A stretch of DNA of 64,000 nt from an uncultured SAR86 cluster bacterium (GTDB lineage: Bacteria > Pseudomonadota > Gammaproteobacteria > Magnimaribacterales > D2472): the NCBI GenBank assembly GCA_902591925.1, contig CACJCN010000004.1, positions 103,991 to 167,990 of the forward strand, in the 5' to 3' direction. A model generated the notes under the pieces. It saw only the letters and a list, made by a program, of their open reading frames with translations, was not told the origin of the DNA and made no database searches. Below, one piece after another: positions 37,181 through 45,148 of this stretch (within the stretch, counting starts at the first letter, position 1; each line of letters begins with the position of its first letter). The translations under genes were made by a program, and so were the position numbers.

Positions 37181-37926
37181 TGTCTTAAAGCACAAAAAAC
37201 CTCTAATTCATCATCAGAGGTATTAAATTTAGAAACAATTTTATTTTTAATGTGATGATTATCACATCTCAAAAAGGGATTTATCCTAAGTTCTTTTTCT
37301 AGAATTGTTGGAAGAGATGGATTGCCTGAATCAACTATATTTTTTATATTGTCATATTCTTTTATCAGGTCTTCATTATTTTCATCAACGGCTAGGGCAA
37401 ATTTTAAATTTGACAAAGTATACTCATGTCCACAAAAGATTTTTGTTTCTTTGGGATATTTAGATATTTTTTTTAGTGCAATAAACATCTGATCAAAAGT
37501 TCCTTCAAACACTCTGCCACAACCACCTGAAAATAAAGTATCACCACAAAAAAGAATTGGTTCTCCACTATTAAATGAATAAAAAGCTATATGATCTAAT
37601 GTATGACCTGGAATCTCTATGACCTCAAAATCAATACCAATAACTGTAAACTTATCATTATTTTTGACTATGTTATTAATACCATTCACATTATTTTTAG
37701 GACCATATACTTCCAAACCTCTTTTATCTAATAAATCAGAAAGTCCGTTTGTATGATCAAAATGATGATGAGTAATTAAAACGCCTTTCAAATCTATCTC
37801 ATTGTTATCAATTAAATTCAATATTTTTTTAGATTCACCAGGATCGACAACTATTGACCCTTCATTAGTTGATACTAACCAAATATAATTATCTTGATAG
37901 GCTTTTATAGGTTTGACAGATAACAT
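37162..37926 (-). CDS. gloB: Hydroxyacylglutathione hydrolase (glyoxalase II)
   Basis: Hydrolyses S-lactoylglutathione to lactate and glutathione in methylglyoxal detoxification. 254 residues. Metallo-beta-lactamase fold with the binuclear metal motif THHHFDHTNG, then GHTLDH, FCGDTLFSGGCGR and FCGHEYT; the C-terminal RQWKD motif is typical for GloB. A TAGAAT hexamer sits six bases before the ATG. It is divergent from rnhA across a 22-bp spacer, and mltD overlaps its end. Confidence 0.97.
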   Translation of the reverse strand: MLSVKPIKAYQDNYIWLVSTNEGSIVVDPGESKKILNLIDNNEIDLKGVLITHHHFDHTNGLSDLLDKRGLEVYGPKNNVNGINNIVKNNDKFTVIGIDFEVIEIPGHTLDHIAFYSFNSGEPILFCGDTLFSGGCGRVFEGTFDQMFIALKKISKYPKETKIFCGHEYTLSNLKFALAVDENNEDLIKEYDNIKNIVDSGNPSLPTILEKELRINPFLRCDNHHIKNKIVSKFNTSDDELEVFCALRQWKDNF

Positions 37927-37932
37927 ATACGA

Positions 37933-37938
37933 ATTCTA
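37933..37938 (-). promoter_or_regulatory. -10 hexamer TAGAAT six bases before gloB
   Basis: The minus strand reads TAGAAT-TCGTAT-ATG. Five of six consensus positions match. It sits in the 22-bp spacer shared with rnhA and predicts a leaderless gloB-mltD transcript. Confidence 0.4.
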
Positions 37939-37948
37939 ATTTAAATTT

Positions 37949-38380
37949 ATGAAAACAGTAAATATTTATACAGATGGTGCATGTAGAGGCAATCCAGGAG
38001 ATGGAGGCTGGGGCGCATTAATTGAATACGAAAATTTTTCAAAAGAAATTTTTGGTGGTATGAGGGATACGACCAACAATCAAATGGAACTTCAAGCAGC
38101 TATTGAAGGATTAAGCATGCTAAAGGAGCCTTGCGAGGTTTTTATAACTACCGACTCGAAATATGTTATGAATGGTATTACTTTATGGATAGAAAAATGG
38201 AAAAAAAATAACTGGAAAAGTGCATCTAAAAAAGATGTAAAAAATAAAGATCTCTGGATTAAGCTTGATCAATTAACAATAAAACATAATGTAAAATGGA
38301 ATTGGGTCAAAGGGCATTCCGGTCACGAAAAAAATGAAACTGCAGATGCTCTTGCTAATAAAGGAATAGACAATCTATAA
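37949..38380 (+). CDS. rnhA: Ribonuclease HI
   Basis: Degrades the RNA strand of RNA-DNA hybrids. 143 residues. The four acidic active-site residues are visible in YTDGACRGNPG (Asp), NNQMELQAAI (Glu), TDSKYV (Asp) and ETADALAN (Asp); KGHSGHEKNE is the conserved basic and His region. It is divergent from gloB by 22 bp and three bases from dnaQ, with which it forms an operon. Confidence 0.97.
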   Translation: MKTVNIYTDGACRGNPGDGGWGALIEYENFSKEIFGGMRDTTNNQMELQAAIEGLSMLKEPCEVFITTDSKYVMNGITLWIEKWKKNNWKSASKKDVKNKDLWIKLDQLTIKHNVKWNWVKGHSGHEKNETADALANKGIDNL

Positions 38381-38383
38381 ATT

Positions 38384-39100
38384 ATGGCAAAAAGATATAT
38401 TGTTTTAGACACAGAAACCACCGGTTTAGAGGTAAATCAGGGCCACAGAGTAATTGAACTGGGTGCCGTTCTGCTAAATGATCGAAAAAAAACTGAGGAA
38501 CATTTCCATAGTTATTTAAATCCATCTAGATTGATAGATGAAGAAGCAACCAAAGTTCATGGAATCATAAACTCTGATCTAGAAGATAAACCTTTTTTTG
38601 ATGAAATAGCAGAGGAGTTTATTAATTTTGTAGAGGGCTCAACTTTAGTAATTCACAATGCACCATTCGATTTGGGGTTTTTAAATAATGAATTAAAACT
38701 TGCCTCTGTAAGTTATCCAAAATTAGAAGATATTTGTGAAGTAGAAGATTCATTGTTAATAGCTAGAGATAAATTTCCAGGTCAAAGAAACTCTCTGGAT
38801 GCTCTTGCTACACGTTTTAACATTTCTGGCTATGATAGAACTTTCCATGGTGCTCTATTAGATGCGAATATTTTGGCAGATGTATATATGCAGCTTACAG
38901 GTGGTCAAAGTAAATTTGAATTTGTATCAAATGGAGGTTCTTTATCAATGAATAATGAAAACTCCGACAAACAGGTAATTGAAAAAATTAATGATCTTCC
39001 TAGAATTAATGCGTCCAAAGCAGATTTAAAAAATCACAGTAAAAGAATTAATGAGATTGAAAAAAAATATTCTATTAAAACTTTATGGAGTAAATTTTAG
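38384..39100 (+). CDS. dnaQ: DNA polymerase III epsilon subunit (proofreading exonuclease)
   Basis: 3'-5' exonuclease of the replicative polymerase. 238 residues. ExoI motif VLDTETTGLE, ExoII IHNAPFDLGFLN, and ExoIII FHGALLDANILADVY make a complete DEDDh active site. The C-terminal part that binds the alpha subunit is shorter and less conserved. Its stop codon overlaps the gltX GTG start by one base. Confidence 0.96.
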   Translation: MAKRYIVLDTETTGLEVNQGHRVIELGAVLLNDRKKTEEHFHSYLNPSRLIDEEATKVHGIINSDLEDKPFFDEIAEEFINFVEGSTLVIHNAPFDLGFLNNELKLASVSYPKLEDICEVEDSLLIARDKFPGQRNSLDALATRFNISGYDRTFHGALLDANILADVYMQLTGGQSKFEFVSNGGSLSMNNENSDKQVIEKINDLPRINASKADLKNHSKRINEIEKKYSIKTLWSKF

Positions 39101-40488
39101 TGAAACCTGTAATTACAAGATTTGCACCAAGCCCCACAGGGACACTCCATATTGGAGGCCTAAGAACAGCTTTATTTAACTATGTATACTCAAAACAAAA
39201 TAATGGAAAATTTTTAATTAGAATTGAAGATACCGACAGAGAACGATCAACAAAAGAATTTGAAAAAAATATTTTGGATAATTTATCATCGATTGGACTT
39301 GCACCTGATGAAGATCCAATAAATCAATCTGAAAGGAATGAAATATATGTAAAGGCCGCTGAAAAGATTATTGAATCTGGTAAAGCATATTGGTGTGATT
39401 GTAGCCCTGAAGATCTTGAGCTGATGAGAAAAGAACAAACTGAGGCAGGTAAAAAACCTATGTATGATGGAAGAAGCAGAAATCTTGGACTACCTAAAAC
39501 AGATAAAACAGTATTAAGATTGGCAACTCCCGAAAGTGGTGAGATAGTTGTAAAAGATCTTATAAGAGGTGAAATAAAATTTAACAATAATGAGTTAGAT
39601 GATCTTATTTTATTGAGAAGTGATGGAACACCAACTTATCATTTATGTAATGTTGTTGATGATTTTGAGCAAAAAATTACTACTGTGATTCGGGGTGAGG
39701 ATCACATCAGTAATACGCCCAGGCAAATTCATATTCAAAATGCTTTGGATTACCCCGAGTTAGAATATGCACACTTACCACTAGTATTAGGTACAGATAA
39801 AAAAAGATTATCAAAAAGGAATGCGGCAACTAGTCTTGAAGAATATCGTGAAAAAGGATATTTGGACTCTGCAATTATAAATGCCTTAGCAAGATTGGGC
39901 TGGTCCCAGGGTAATAATGAAGTTTTTTATCTTACAGATTTAATTAAAGAATTTAATATAAAAGATGTTCAAAAAGCTGGAGCAATTTTTGATATATCCA
40001 AGTTAGACTGGCTAAATTCGCAACACCTCGCAAATCTCACATTAAACCAGTTTAAGAAAAACTTAGAACCCTTTTTAAACAAAATAAACATTGATATGGA
40101 AAGTCACTCAAATGTTGACAGTCTAATTGAAGCAATGAGAACCTCCAGTGACACTTTATCAGGAATTGCTCAGTCTTTGATTCCATACTATCAAGACATT
40201 AATGAGTATGATGAAAAAGCTATTGATAAGTTTATTTCTGATAAAAATCTGTTAATGCAATTAAGAGACTTAATTGATGGCATAAACGATTGGAATTTAG
40301 ATTCAATTGAAAGTTCGTTAACTAATTTTCAAGCAGAAAATAAACTATCAACGCCAGCAGTTAACCAGCCAATAAGAATTGCGTTAACTGGTTCAACAAA
40401 ATCACCAGGTCTTGGACTTACGTTAACTTTTTTCTCAAAAAAAACTGTGTTAGAAAGGATGGATAAGCTTTTAGACAAAAAAAGCTAA
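39100..40488 (+). CDS. gltX: Glutamyl-tRNA synthetase
   Basis: Charges tRNA-Glu. 462 residues, class I. HIGH-type motif PSPTGTLHIGGL at residues 9-20, zinc-type cysteines in YWCDCSPEDL, KMSKS-type loop KKRLSKRN, and a helical anticodon-binding C-terminal domain. The start is GTG overlapping the dnaQ stop (TAGTG). It ends the rnhA-dnaQ-gltX run; about 100 bp of promoter DNA for the TonB receptor follows. Confidence 0.97.
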   Translation: MKPVITRFAPSPTGTLHIGGLRTALFNYVYSKQNNGKFLIRIEDTDRERSTKEFEKNILDNLSSIGLAPDEDPINQSERNEIYVKAAEKIIESGKAYWCDCSPEDLELMRKEQTEAGKKPMYDGRSRNLGLPKTDKTVLRLATPESGEIVVKDLIRGEIKFNNNELDDLILLRSDGTPTYHLCNVVDDFEQKITTVIRGEDHISNTPRQIHIQNALDYPELEYAHLPLVLGTDKKRLSKRNAATSLEEYREKGYLDSAIINALARLGWSQGNNEVFYLTDLIKEFNIKDVQKAGAIFDISKLDWLNSQHLANLTLNQFKKNLEPFLNKINIDMESHSNVDSLIEAMRTSSDTLSGIAQSLIPYYQDINEYDEKAIDKFISDKNLLMQLRDLIDGINDWNLDSIESSLTNFQAENKLSTPAVNQPIRIALTGSTKSPGLGLTLTFFSKKTVLERMDKLLDKKS

Positions 40489-40527
40489 AATTTAACATTT
40501 TTTGAAATTAAAAAATATTAACAAAAG

Positions 40528-40557
40528 TAGACAGATAAAGATCCAAATGCCTATAAT
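40528..40557 (+). promoter_or_regulatory. Sigma70-like promoter of the first TonB receptor
   Basis: TAGACA (40528-40533), an 18-base spacer and a perfect TATAAT (40552-40557). Initiation near 40564 would place the palindrome AAAACGCGTTTT (40566-40577) at the 5' end of the mRNA, followed by a GGGGA ribosome site before the ATG at 40592. Confidence 0.7.
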
Positions 40558-40565
40558 AAGTCATT

Positions 40566-40577
40566 AAAACGCGTTTT
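40566..40577 (+). promoter_or_regulatory. Palindrome AAAACGCGTTTT before a TonB receptor
   Basis: A perfect 12-bp palindrome 14 bases before the receptor start. A near copy, AAACGTGTTTT (49889-49899), precedes the second TonB receptor, so it may be an operator or leader element shared by receptor genes. Confidence 0.4.
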
Positions 40578-40591
40578 TTAAAGGGGATACT

Positions 40592-43500
40592 ATGAAAAAC
40601 TTAAAATATTTATTTTCACTTGTTTTGTTGCTGCCTCTCGCTGTGGTAGCTCAAGAGAGCGATGATTCTGATTCTGAAGTTGAAGAAGTTGTTGTCGTTG
40701 GTTCACAAATTAAAGGAGCATCAATTACCGATGCACTACCAGTTACAGTTCTTTCAGCTGATGATATTGAAGCTCTTGGTGTTAGTGACGGTGATGAATT
40801 AATTGAAAATGTTGTTGAACAAGGTCTAAATTTCTTTAACGAGCAGGAGCAAGCTTCTGGTGGTGTCAATGCCGGTAGAGGTGATACAGGTGCATACAAT
40901 TTAAGAAATATGGGTGTTGGTAATACTCTTACATTGTTAAATGGTAGAAGGATGGTTAACAATGCTGGATATCAAACTGAATTCATTGGTGGTGATTTTG
41001 TTCCAACCGTCACTGTTAATACGAATTTAATTCCAACAAATGGTTTGGATAGACTTGAAATTTTAAGGGATGGTGCCTCAGCTATATATGGTGCTGACGC
41101 TGTTGCTGGTGTTGTGAATAATGTTTTGGAAACTGATTATGAAGGGTCTAGCCTTTCAGTAAGAGTTACTGGTTATGAGCACTTTGATGCAACGAACACA
41201 GATTTAAGTTACAAGTTTGGTAAAGCTTTTAACGATGGAGCTACAAACATATCAGTATTTGCTAGATATAGAGACCGGGGTCGAATTAAAGCTAGTGAAG
41301 ACGAACGTTGGTATAGCCAAGATTATAGGCGTTACCTTCCTGACGATTCCCCATTTAATGTATCCGCAATGCGTAACACTAGTACTTATGGTTGGTTCCA
41401 ATTAGATTTAAATAGTAAATATAATGGTGATTTTCCATGGGTAGCAGTTAAAGATGGTGAGACTGAATTAGCTGATGCTTCAGACCCAAGGGGTGGTGCG
41501 GCTCTTTGTGCACTTCCGGGAGCAGTCAATACAGGCTTTGGTACATGTATGTTTAATACCGATTTAGGAGATAACAGATCTAATCAAAGAGGTATGGGTG
41601 ATTATCGTGGTGAAATGCAACGTTCTCAAGTTTTTGTATTTACAAATCATGAATTTGATAATGGAGTTGAATTATTCAGTGAAATGGGATACTACCAATC
41701 TGATTCATTTAGATACATTTCTGCTGGTAGTTTTAAATCAGGTATGTTCTCAATTCCTGGAAACTATTACTGGTTCTCACAATTACCTGAAAGTATTGGA
41801 TTTCCAACAGATAAATCTGTTGCAATCGATGGCTGGAGACCATTTAACTTAAACAGAGAAATAAGTGTTGATAAAAGTAGCACAAGATTTCTTATTGGCT
41901 TAAGAGGAACAACTAATAATGGTTGGGACTGGGAAACTGCAATAGTTAATGCAGATGCTAAAAGTGTAGATGCTGCCGGAAACAGAATTACATATGAAGC
42001 CTTGTACGAGCAGTTCTATGGCGCGGTAGCAACCACATCAGATGCTTTTAATATTTTTGATACTAATTGGGATACCAATAATGGTGATAATATTCTGACA
42101 ACCATATACAGAAGAGATAAATCAACTCTTGACATGATTGACTTTAAGATTAGTAATGATGAAGTATTTAATTTACCTGCTGGCCCAGTTGGTATGTTAA
42201 TAGGTTTTGAAAGAAGAAAAGAAACATATACCGATGACAGGGATCCATATTTAGATGGAACAGTACAAAATCAGGATTGTTGTGGTGTAACAAGCCCAAC
42301 AAGATCACATCCATTTACATCTGGTGTGCTTGGTTCAAGTCCAACAGTTGATGTTTATGGAGTCAAAAGGGTCCAATCAGCCTTCATGGAGATGATTGTT
42401 CCAGTTACAGAAAAAATGGATGCACAAATTGCTGTTAGAAATGAAGACTTTTCTGACACTGAAGCTACTACTGTTGGAAGAATAGCTCTTGGATATGTTG
42501 TAAATGATTTGGTAAAGTTGAGAGCATCTTTCTCAACAGCATTTAGATCACCTAATATTCTTCAAATTAATCAGCCTTTTGTAACAAGAACTGGTACAAG
42601 AAATGATGCTGTTCAAGAATATAGAATTTATAAAAATAATAACGATGTGAGACCTCCATCAGGCAGTGGATTTGCAAATGATTACACTATTTCAAATACA
42701 CTTCATTTTAGATTAGGTAATCCTGATCTATTACCTGAGGAGTCTGATAATGCTACATTTGGTGTTGTGATTACTCCAAATGATTCGCTAACAGTCACAG
42801 TTGATTCATGGAGTATTGAAAAAGACAACACCATTGGTCTTTTTGGAAGAAATAACTCAAGTGTTTATGATCTTCTTTTAAGAATACAACAAGGGATTGG
42901 TGGTGCAACAACTGTTGCTGAAATGCTTGCTTTTTGTGAAGGCAAAAACGTGCTTAATAATCAATTTGGTAAATATGCACTAGATGGTTCATATGTATTA
43001 AGAGATGCTGATCCTACTGCATCTTATGATGATGACTTCTTTAATGCTGGTATTTGTCCAGCTGGTCAGCAAGATACTATAACTGAGCCTTATCAGAACT
43101 TAGCTCTTAGAACTGTAGAGGGAACTGATATAGCAGTTTATTATGATTTTGAAACATCTATTGGTGATTTCAGTGTTACTTTACAAACTTCTATGACTGA
43201 TAAGTTTGAACAAACACCAAGTGCAAAATATCAAGCTGTTGCAGCTGCAGTTGCAGATGGCACACTTCCTCCTTATACATCTATTGAGGGTTTTGGCGAT
43301 TTAAGAAACAATGAAAATGTTGGAACAGATCGTAAAGATACTTTGAGAGTAAACTACAGAAATGGAGATTGGGGTGCATCACTTTCAGCTTTGAGAGTCG
43401 GAGAGCTGCTTGATAATGGTGTTAAAAGTGATGATGGTCAGGTATATGAAATTCCATCAATGACTACTGCCAATTTAAGTGTCTACAAGAAGTTCACACT

Positions 43501-43648
43501 TAATGGGAATGATGCAAGATTAAGATTAATGGTAAGAAATATTGCTGATGAGAGAGCTCCATTAGCAGATGGTTTCTTTGGTTTCTACTCTGATATACAC
43601 AGAGATGAAGGCAGACATTACTATCTTGATCTTAGAATGGATTTCTAA
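40592..43648 (+). CDS. TonB-dependent receptor (1018 residues)
   Basis: Outer-membrane active transporter gated by TonB-ExbBD. Signal peptide to about residue 20 (VVAQES), a TonB-box/N-terminal motif EEVVVVGSQIKG, plug domain to about 190 (LRNMGVGNTLTLLNGRRMV, DRLEILRDGASAIYGADAVAGVV), then a long beta-barrel ending in an aromatic residue (DLRMDF). CurliN/Oar-like receptors of this type dominate SAR86 genomes. The ligand is unknown. A strong promoter, a GGGGA ribosome site and a terminator delimit it as a monocistron; the DASS transporter and GGT downstream suggest an anionic or gamma-glutamyl substrate, which is only a guess. Confidence 0.95.
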   Translation: MKNLKYLFSLVLLLPLAVVAQESDDSDSEVEEVVVVGSQIKGASITDALPVTVLSADDIEALGVSDGDELIENVVEQGLNFFNEQEQASGGVNAGRGDTGAYNLRNMGVGNTLTLLNGRRMVNNAGYQTEFIGGDFVPTVTVNTNLIPTNGLDRLEILRDGASAIYGADAVAGVVNNVLETDYEGSSLSVRVTGYEHFDATNTDLSYKFGKAFNDGATNISVFARYRDRGRIKASEDERWYSQDYRRYLPDDSPFNVSAMRNTSTYGWFQLDLNSKYNGDFPWVAVKDGETELADASDPRGGAALCALPGAVNTGFGTCMFNTDLGDNRSNQRGMGDYRGEMQRSQVFVFTNHEFDNGVELFSEMGYYQSDSFRYISAGSFKSGMFSIPGNYYWFSQLPESIGFPTDKSVAIDGWRPFNLNREISVDKSSTRFLIGLRGTTNNGWDWETAIVNADAKSVDAAGNRITYEALYEQFYGAVATTSDAFNIFDTNWDTNNGDNILTTIYRRDKSTLDMIDFKISNDEVFNLPAGPVGMLIGFERRKETYTDDRDPYLDGTVQNQDCCGVTSPTRSHPFTSGVLGSSPTVDVYGVKRVQSAFMEMIVPVTEKMDAQIAVRNEDFSDTEATTVGRIALGYVVNDLVKLRASFSTAFRSPNILQINQPFVTRTGTRNDAVQEYRIYKNNNDVRPPSGSGFANDYTISNTLHFRLGNPDLLPEESDNATFGVVITPNDSLTVTVDSWSIEKDNTIGLFGRNNSSVYDLLLRIQQGIGGATTVAEMLAFCEGKNVLNNQFGKYALDGSYVLRDADPTASYDDDFFNAGICPAGQQDTITEPYQNLALRTVEGTDIAVYYDFETSIGDFSVTLQTSMTDKFEQTPSAKYQAVAAAVADGTLPPYTSIEGFGDLRNNENVGTDRKDTLRVNYRNGDWGASLSALRVGELLDNGVKSDDGQVYEIPSMTTANLSVYKKFTLNGNDARLRLMVRNIADERAPLADGFFGFYSDIHRDEGRHYYLDLRMDF

Positions 43649-43660
43649 AATCTTTAAATT

Positions 43661-43692
43661 AAAAAAGGGAGTTGTAAAACTCCCTTTTTTTT
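43661..43692 (+). terminator. Intrinsic terminator after the first TonB receptor
   Basis: AAAAAAGGGAGTT, a GTAA loop and AACTCCC followed by eight T. A 13-bp stem beginning 12 bases after the stop codon. Confidence 0.92.
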
Positions 43693-43696
43693 ACTC

Positions 43697-43702
43697 TATA
43701 AT
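43697..43702 (+). promoter_or_regulatory. Perfect -10 TATAAT six bases before the DASS gene
   Basis: TATAAT-AATTTA-ATG directly after the preceding terminator. There is no room for a leader or Shine-Dalgarno sequence. TTGTAA in the terminator loop, 19 bases upstream, could serve as -35. It is the clearest leaderless-start candidate in the window. Confidence 0.6.
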
Positions 43703-43708
43703 AATTTA

Positions 43709-45145
43709 ATGGCTGCATACAAAAAGAAGGGATTTTCCATAGGAATAATAATATTTCTTTTCATGCAGTTTTCTCCATCGCCAACTGGTCTGAGTGATAT
43801 AGGATGGGATGTTGCTGCTGTTGCAGTCCTGATGGCTATTTGGTGGGCCACAGAAACAGTTCCAGTTGCAATAACAGCACTATTACCATTAGCACTTTTT
43901 CCACTTTTGGGAGTTACAACTTTTGATAATGCTGCCTTGCCTTACGCCAATAAAAATATATATCTCTTTTTAGGAGGTTTTATGCTTGCTCTTGGTATTG
44001 AGAGCTCTGGATTGCATAAGAGAATTGCTTTAAAAATGATAATTTCTGTTGGTTCAAGTGGAAGAAAGCTAGTTGGCGGGTTTATGCTTGTTGCAGCTCT
44101 AATAAGTATGTGGGTGATGAATACTTCAACAACTTTAATGTTACTTCCTATTGGATTAGCTGTTTGTGGAGTAATGTCTGAGACAATTCCAGGGTTATCT
44201 GAAAAAGATAAATCAAATTTTGATACTGCTTTGCTTCTTGGAATTGCATATGCAGCAACAATTGGTGGCATGTCAACGTTGATTGGTACTGCTCCAAATA
44301 TTGTCTTTAGTGCTTTCATGCAAGATACCTATGGTGTTGAGATCTCAATGTTTGATTGGATGATGCTAGGAGTTCCATTAGCTTCAATTATGCTTTTTGG
44401 CGCGTGGACACTTCTAACAAAATATATATTTCCAATAAGCTTTAATGCTTCAACTGAAGCAAGAGAAGAGTTAAAAACAATGCTTTTAAATATGGGAGAA
44501 TTTTCCAAGGATGAAAAGAGAATTTCTATAATTTTTGGCTTTGCAGTTTTTGCTTGGGTATTCAGAACATTGCTTAATAAGATTGATTTTTTATCCGGAC
44601 TAACTGATGCTGGAATTGCAATTATTGCAGCTATTTTAATTTTTATGACACCATCTGCATCAAAAAAAGGTGATTTACTTCAATGGGAGCGATCTAAAGA
44701 TCTGCCATGGGGACTTTTAATTTTATTTGGCGGTGGTTTATCACTTGCTGCTCAAATAAGCACAAGTGGTCTTGGAATTTGGATCGGAAATAGCCTGTTG
44801 GTTTTAAGTTCAGTTCCACCAGTATTACTAATCTTGGCAGTCGCAACCTTAATTATTTTCTTAACTGAAATTACAAGTAACGTGACTACTACAACAACTT
44901 TTTTACCTGTTTTTGGAGCTCTAGCAATTGCAATTGGTGTTTTGCCTGTTTCATTAACAGTCCCTGTTTGCCTTGCAGCAAGTTGTGCATTTATGCTTCC
45001 AGTTGCAACTCCACCAAATGCTATTGTTTATGGATCAAACAAGTTTACTATTGCAACAATGATGAGAGCTGGATTTGCGTTAAATATAATTGGCATACTA
45101 GTTGTGACAATATTTGCATATTATTTTGCCCCATTAATTTTTTAA
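43709..45145 (+). CDS. DASS (SLC13) sodium/anion symporter
   Basis: A 478-residue inner-membrane transporter of the divalent anion:Na+ symporter family, importing dicarboxylates, sulfate or related anions. About eleven helices. Two substrate/sodium clamshell motifs are visible: NTSTTLMLLP with TLIGTAPNIV in the first half, and TSNVTTTTTFLPV with PVATPPNAIVYGS in the second. The N-terminal WWATETVPVAITALLP is a family hallmark. Substrate not resolvable by reading. Followed after three bases by GGT, so the two are co-transcribed. Confidence 0.93.
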   Translation: MAAYKKKGFSIGIIIFLFMQFSPSPTGLSDIGWDVAAVAVLMAIWWATETVPVAITALLPLALFPLLGVTTFDNAALPYANKNIYLFLGGFMLALGIESSGLHKRIALKMIISVGSSGRKLVGGFMLVAALISMWVMNTSTTLMLLPIGLAVCGVMSETIPGLSEKDKSNFDTALLLGIAYAATIGGMSTLIGTAPNIVFSAFMQDTYGVEISMFDWMMLGVPLASIMLFGAWTLLTKYIFPISFNASTEAREELKTMLLNMGEFSKDEKRISIIFGFAVFAWVFRTLLNKIDFLSGLTDAGIAIIAAILIFMTPSASKKGDLLQWERSKDLPWGLLILFGGGLSLAAQISTSGLGIWIGNSLLVLSSVPPVLLILAVATLIIFLTEITSNVTTTTTFLPVFGALAIAIGVLPVSLTVPVCLAASCAFMLPVATPPNAIVYGSNKFTIATMMRAGFALNIIGILVVTIFAYYFAPLIF

Positions 45146-45148
45146 GTT

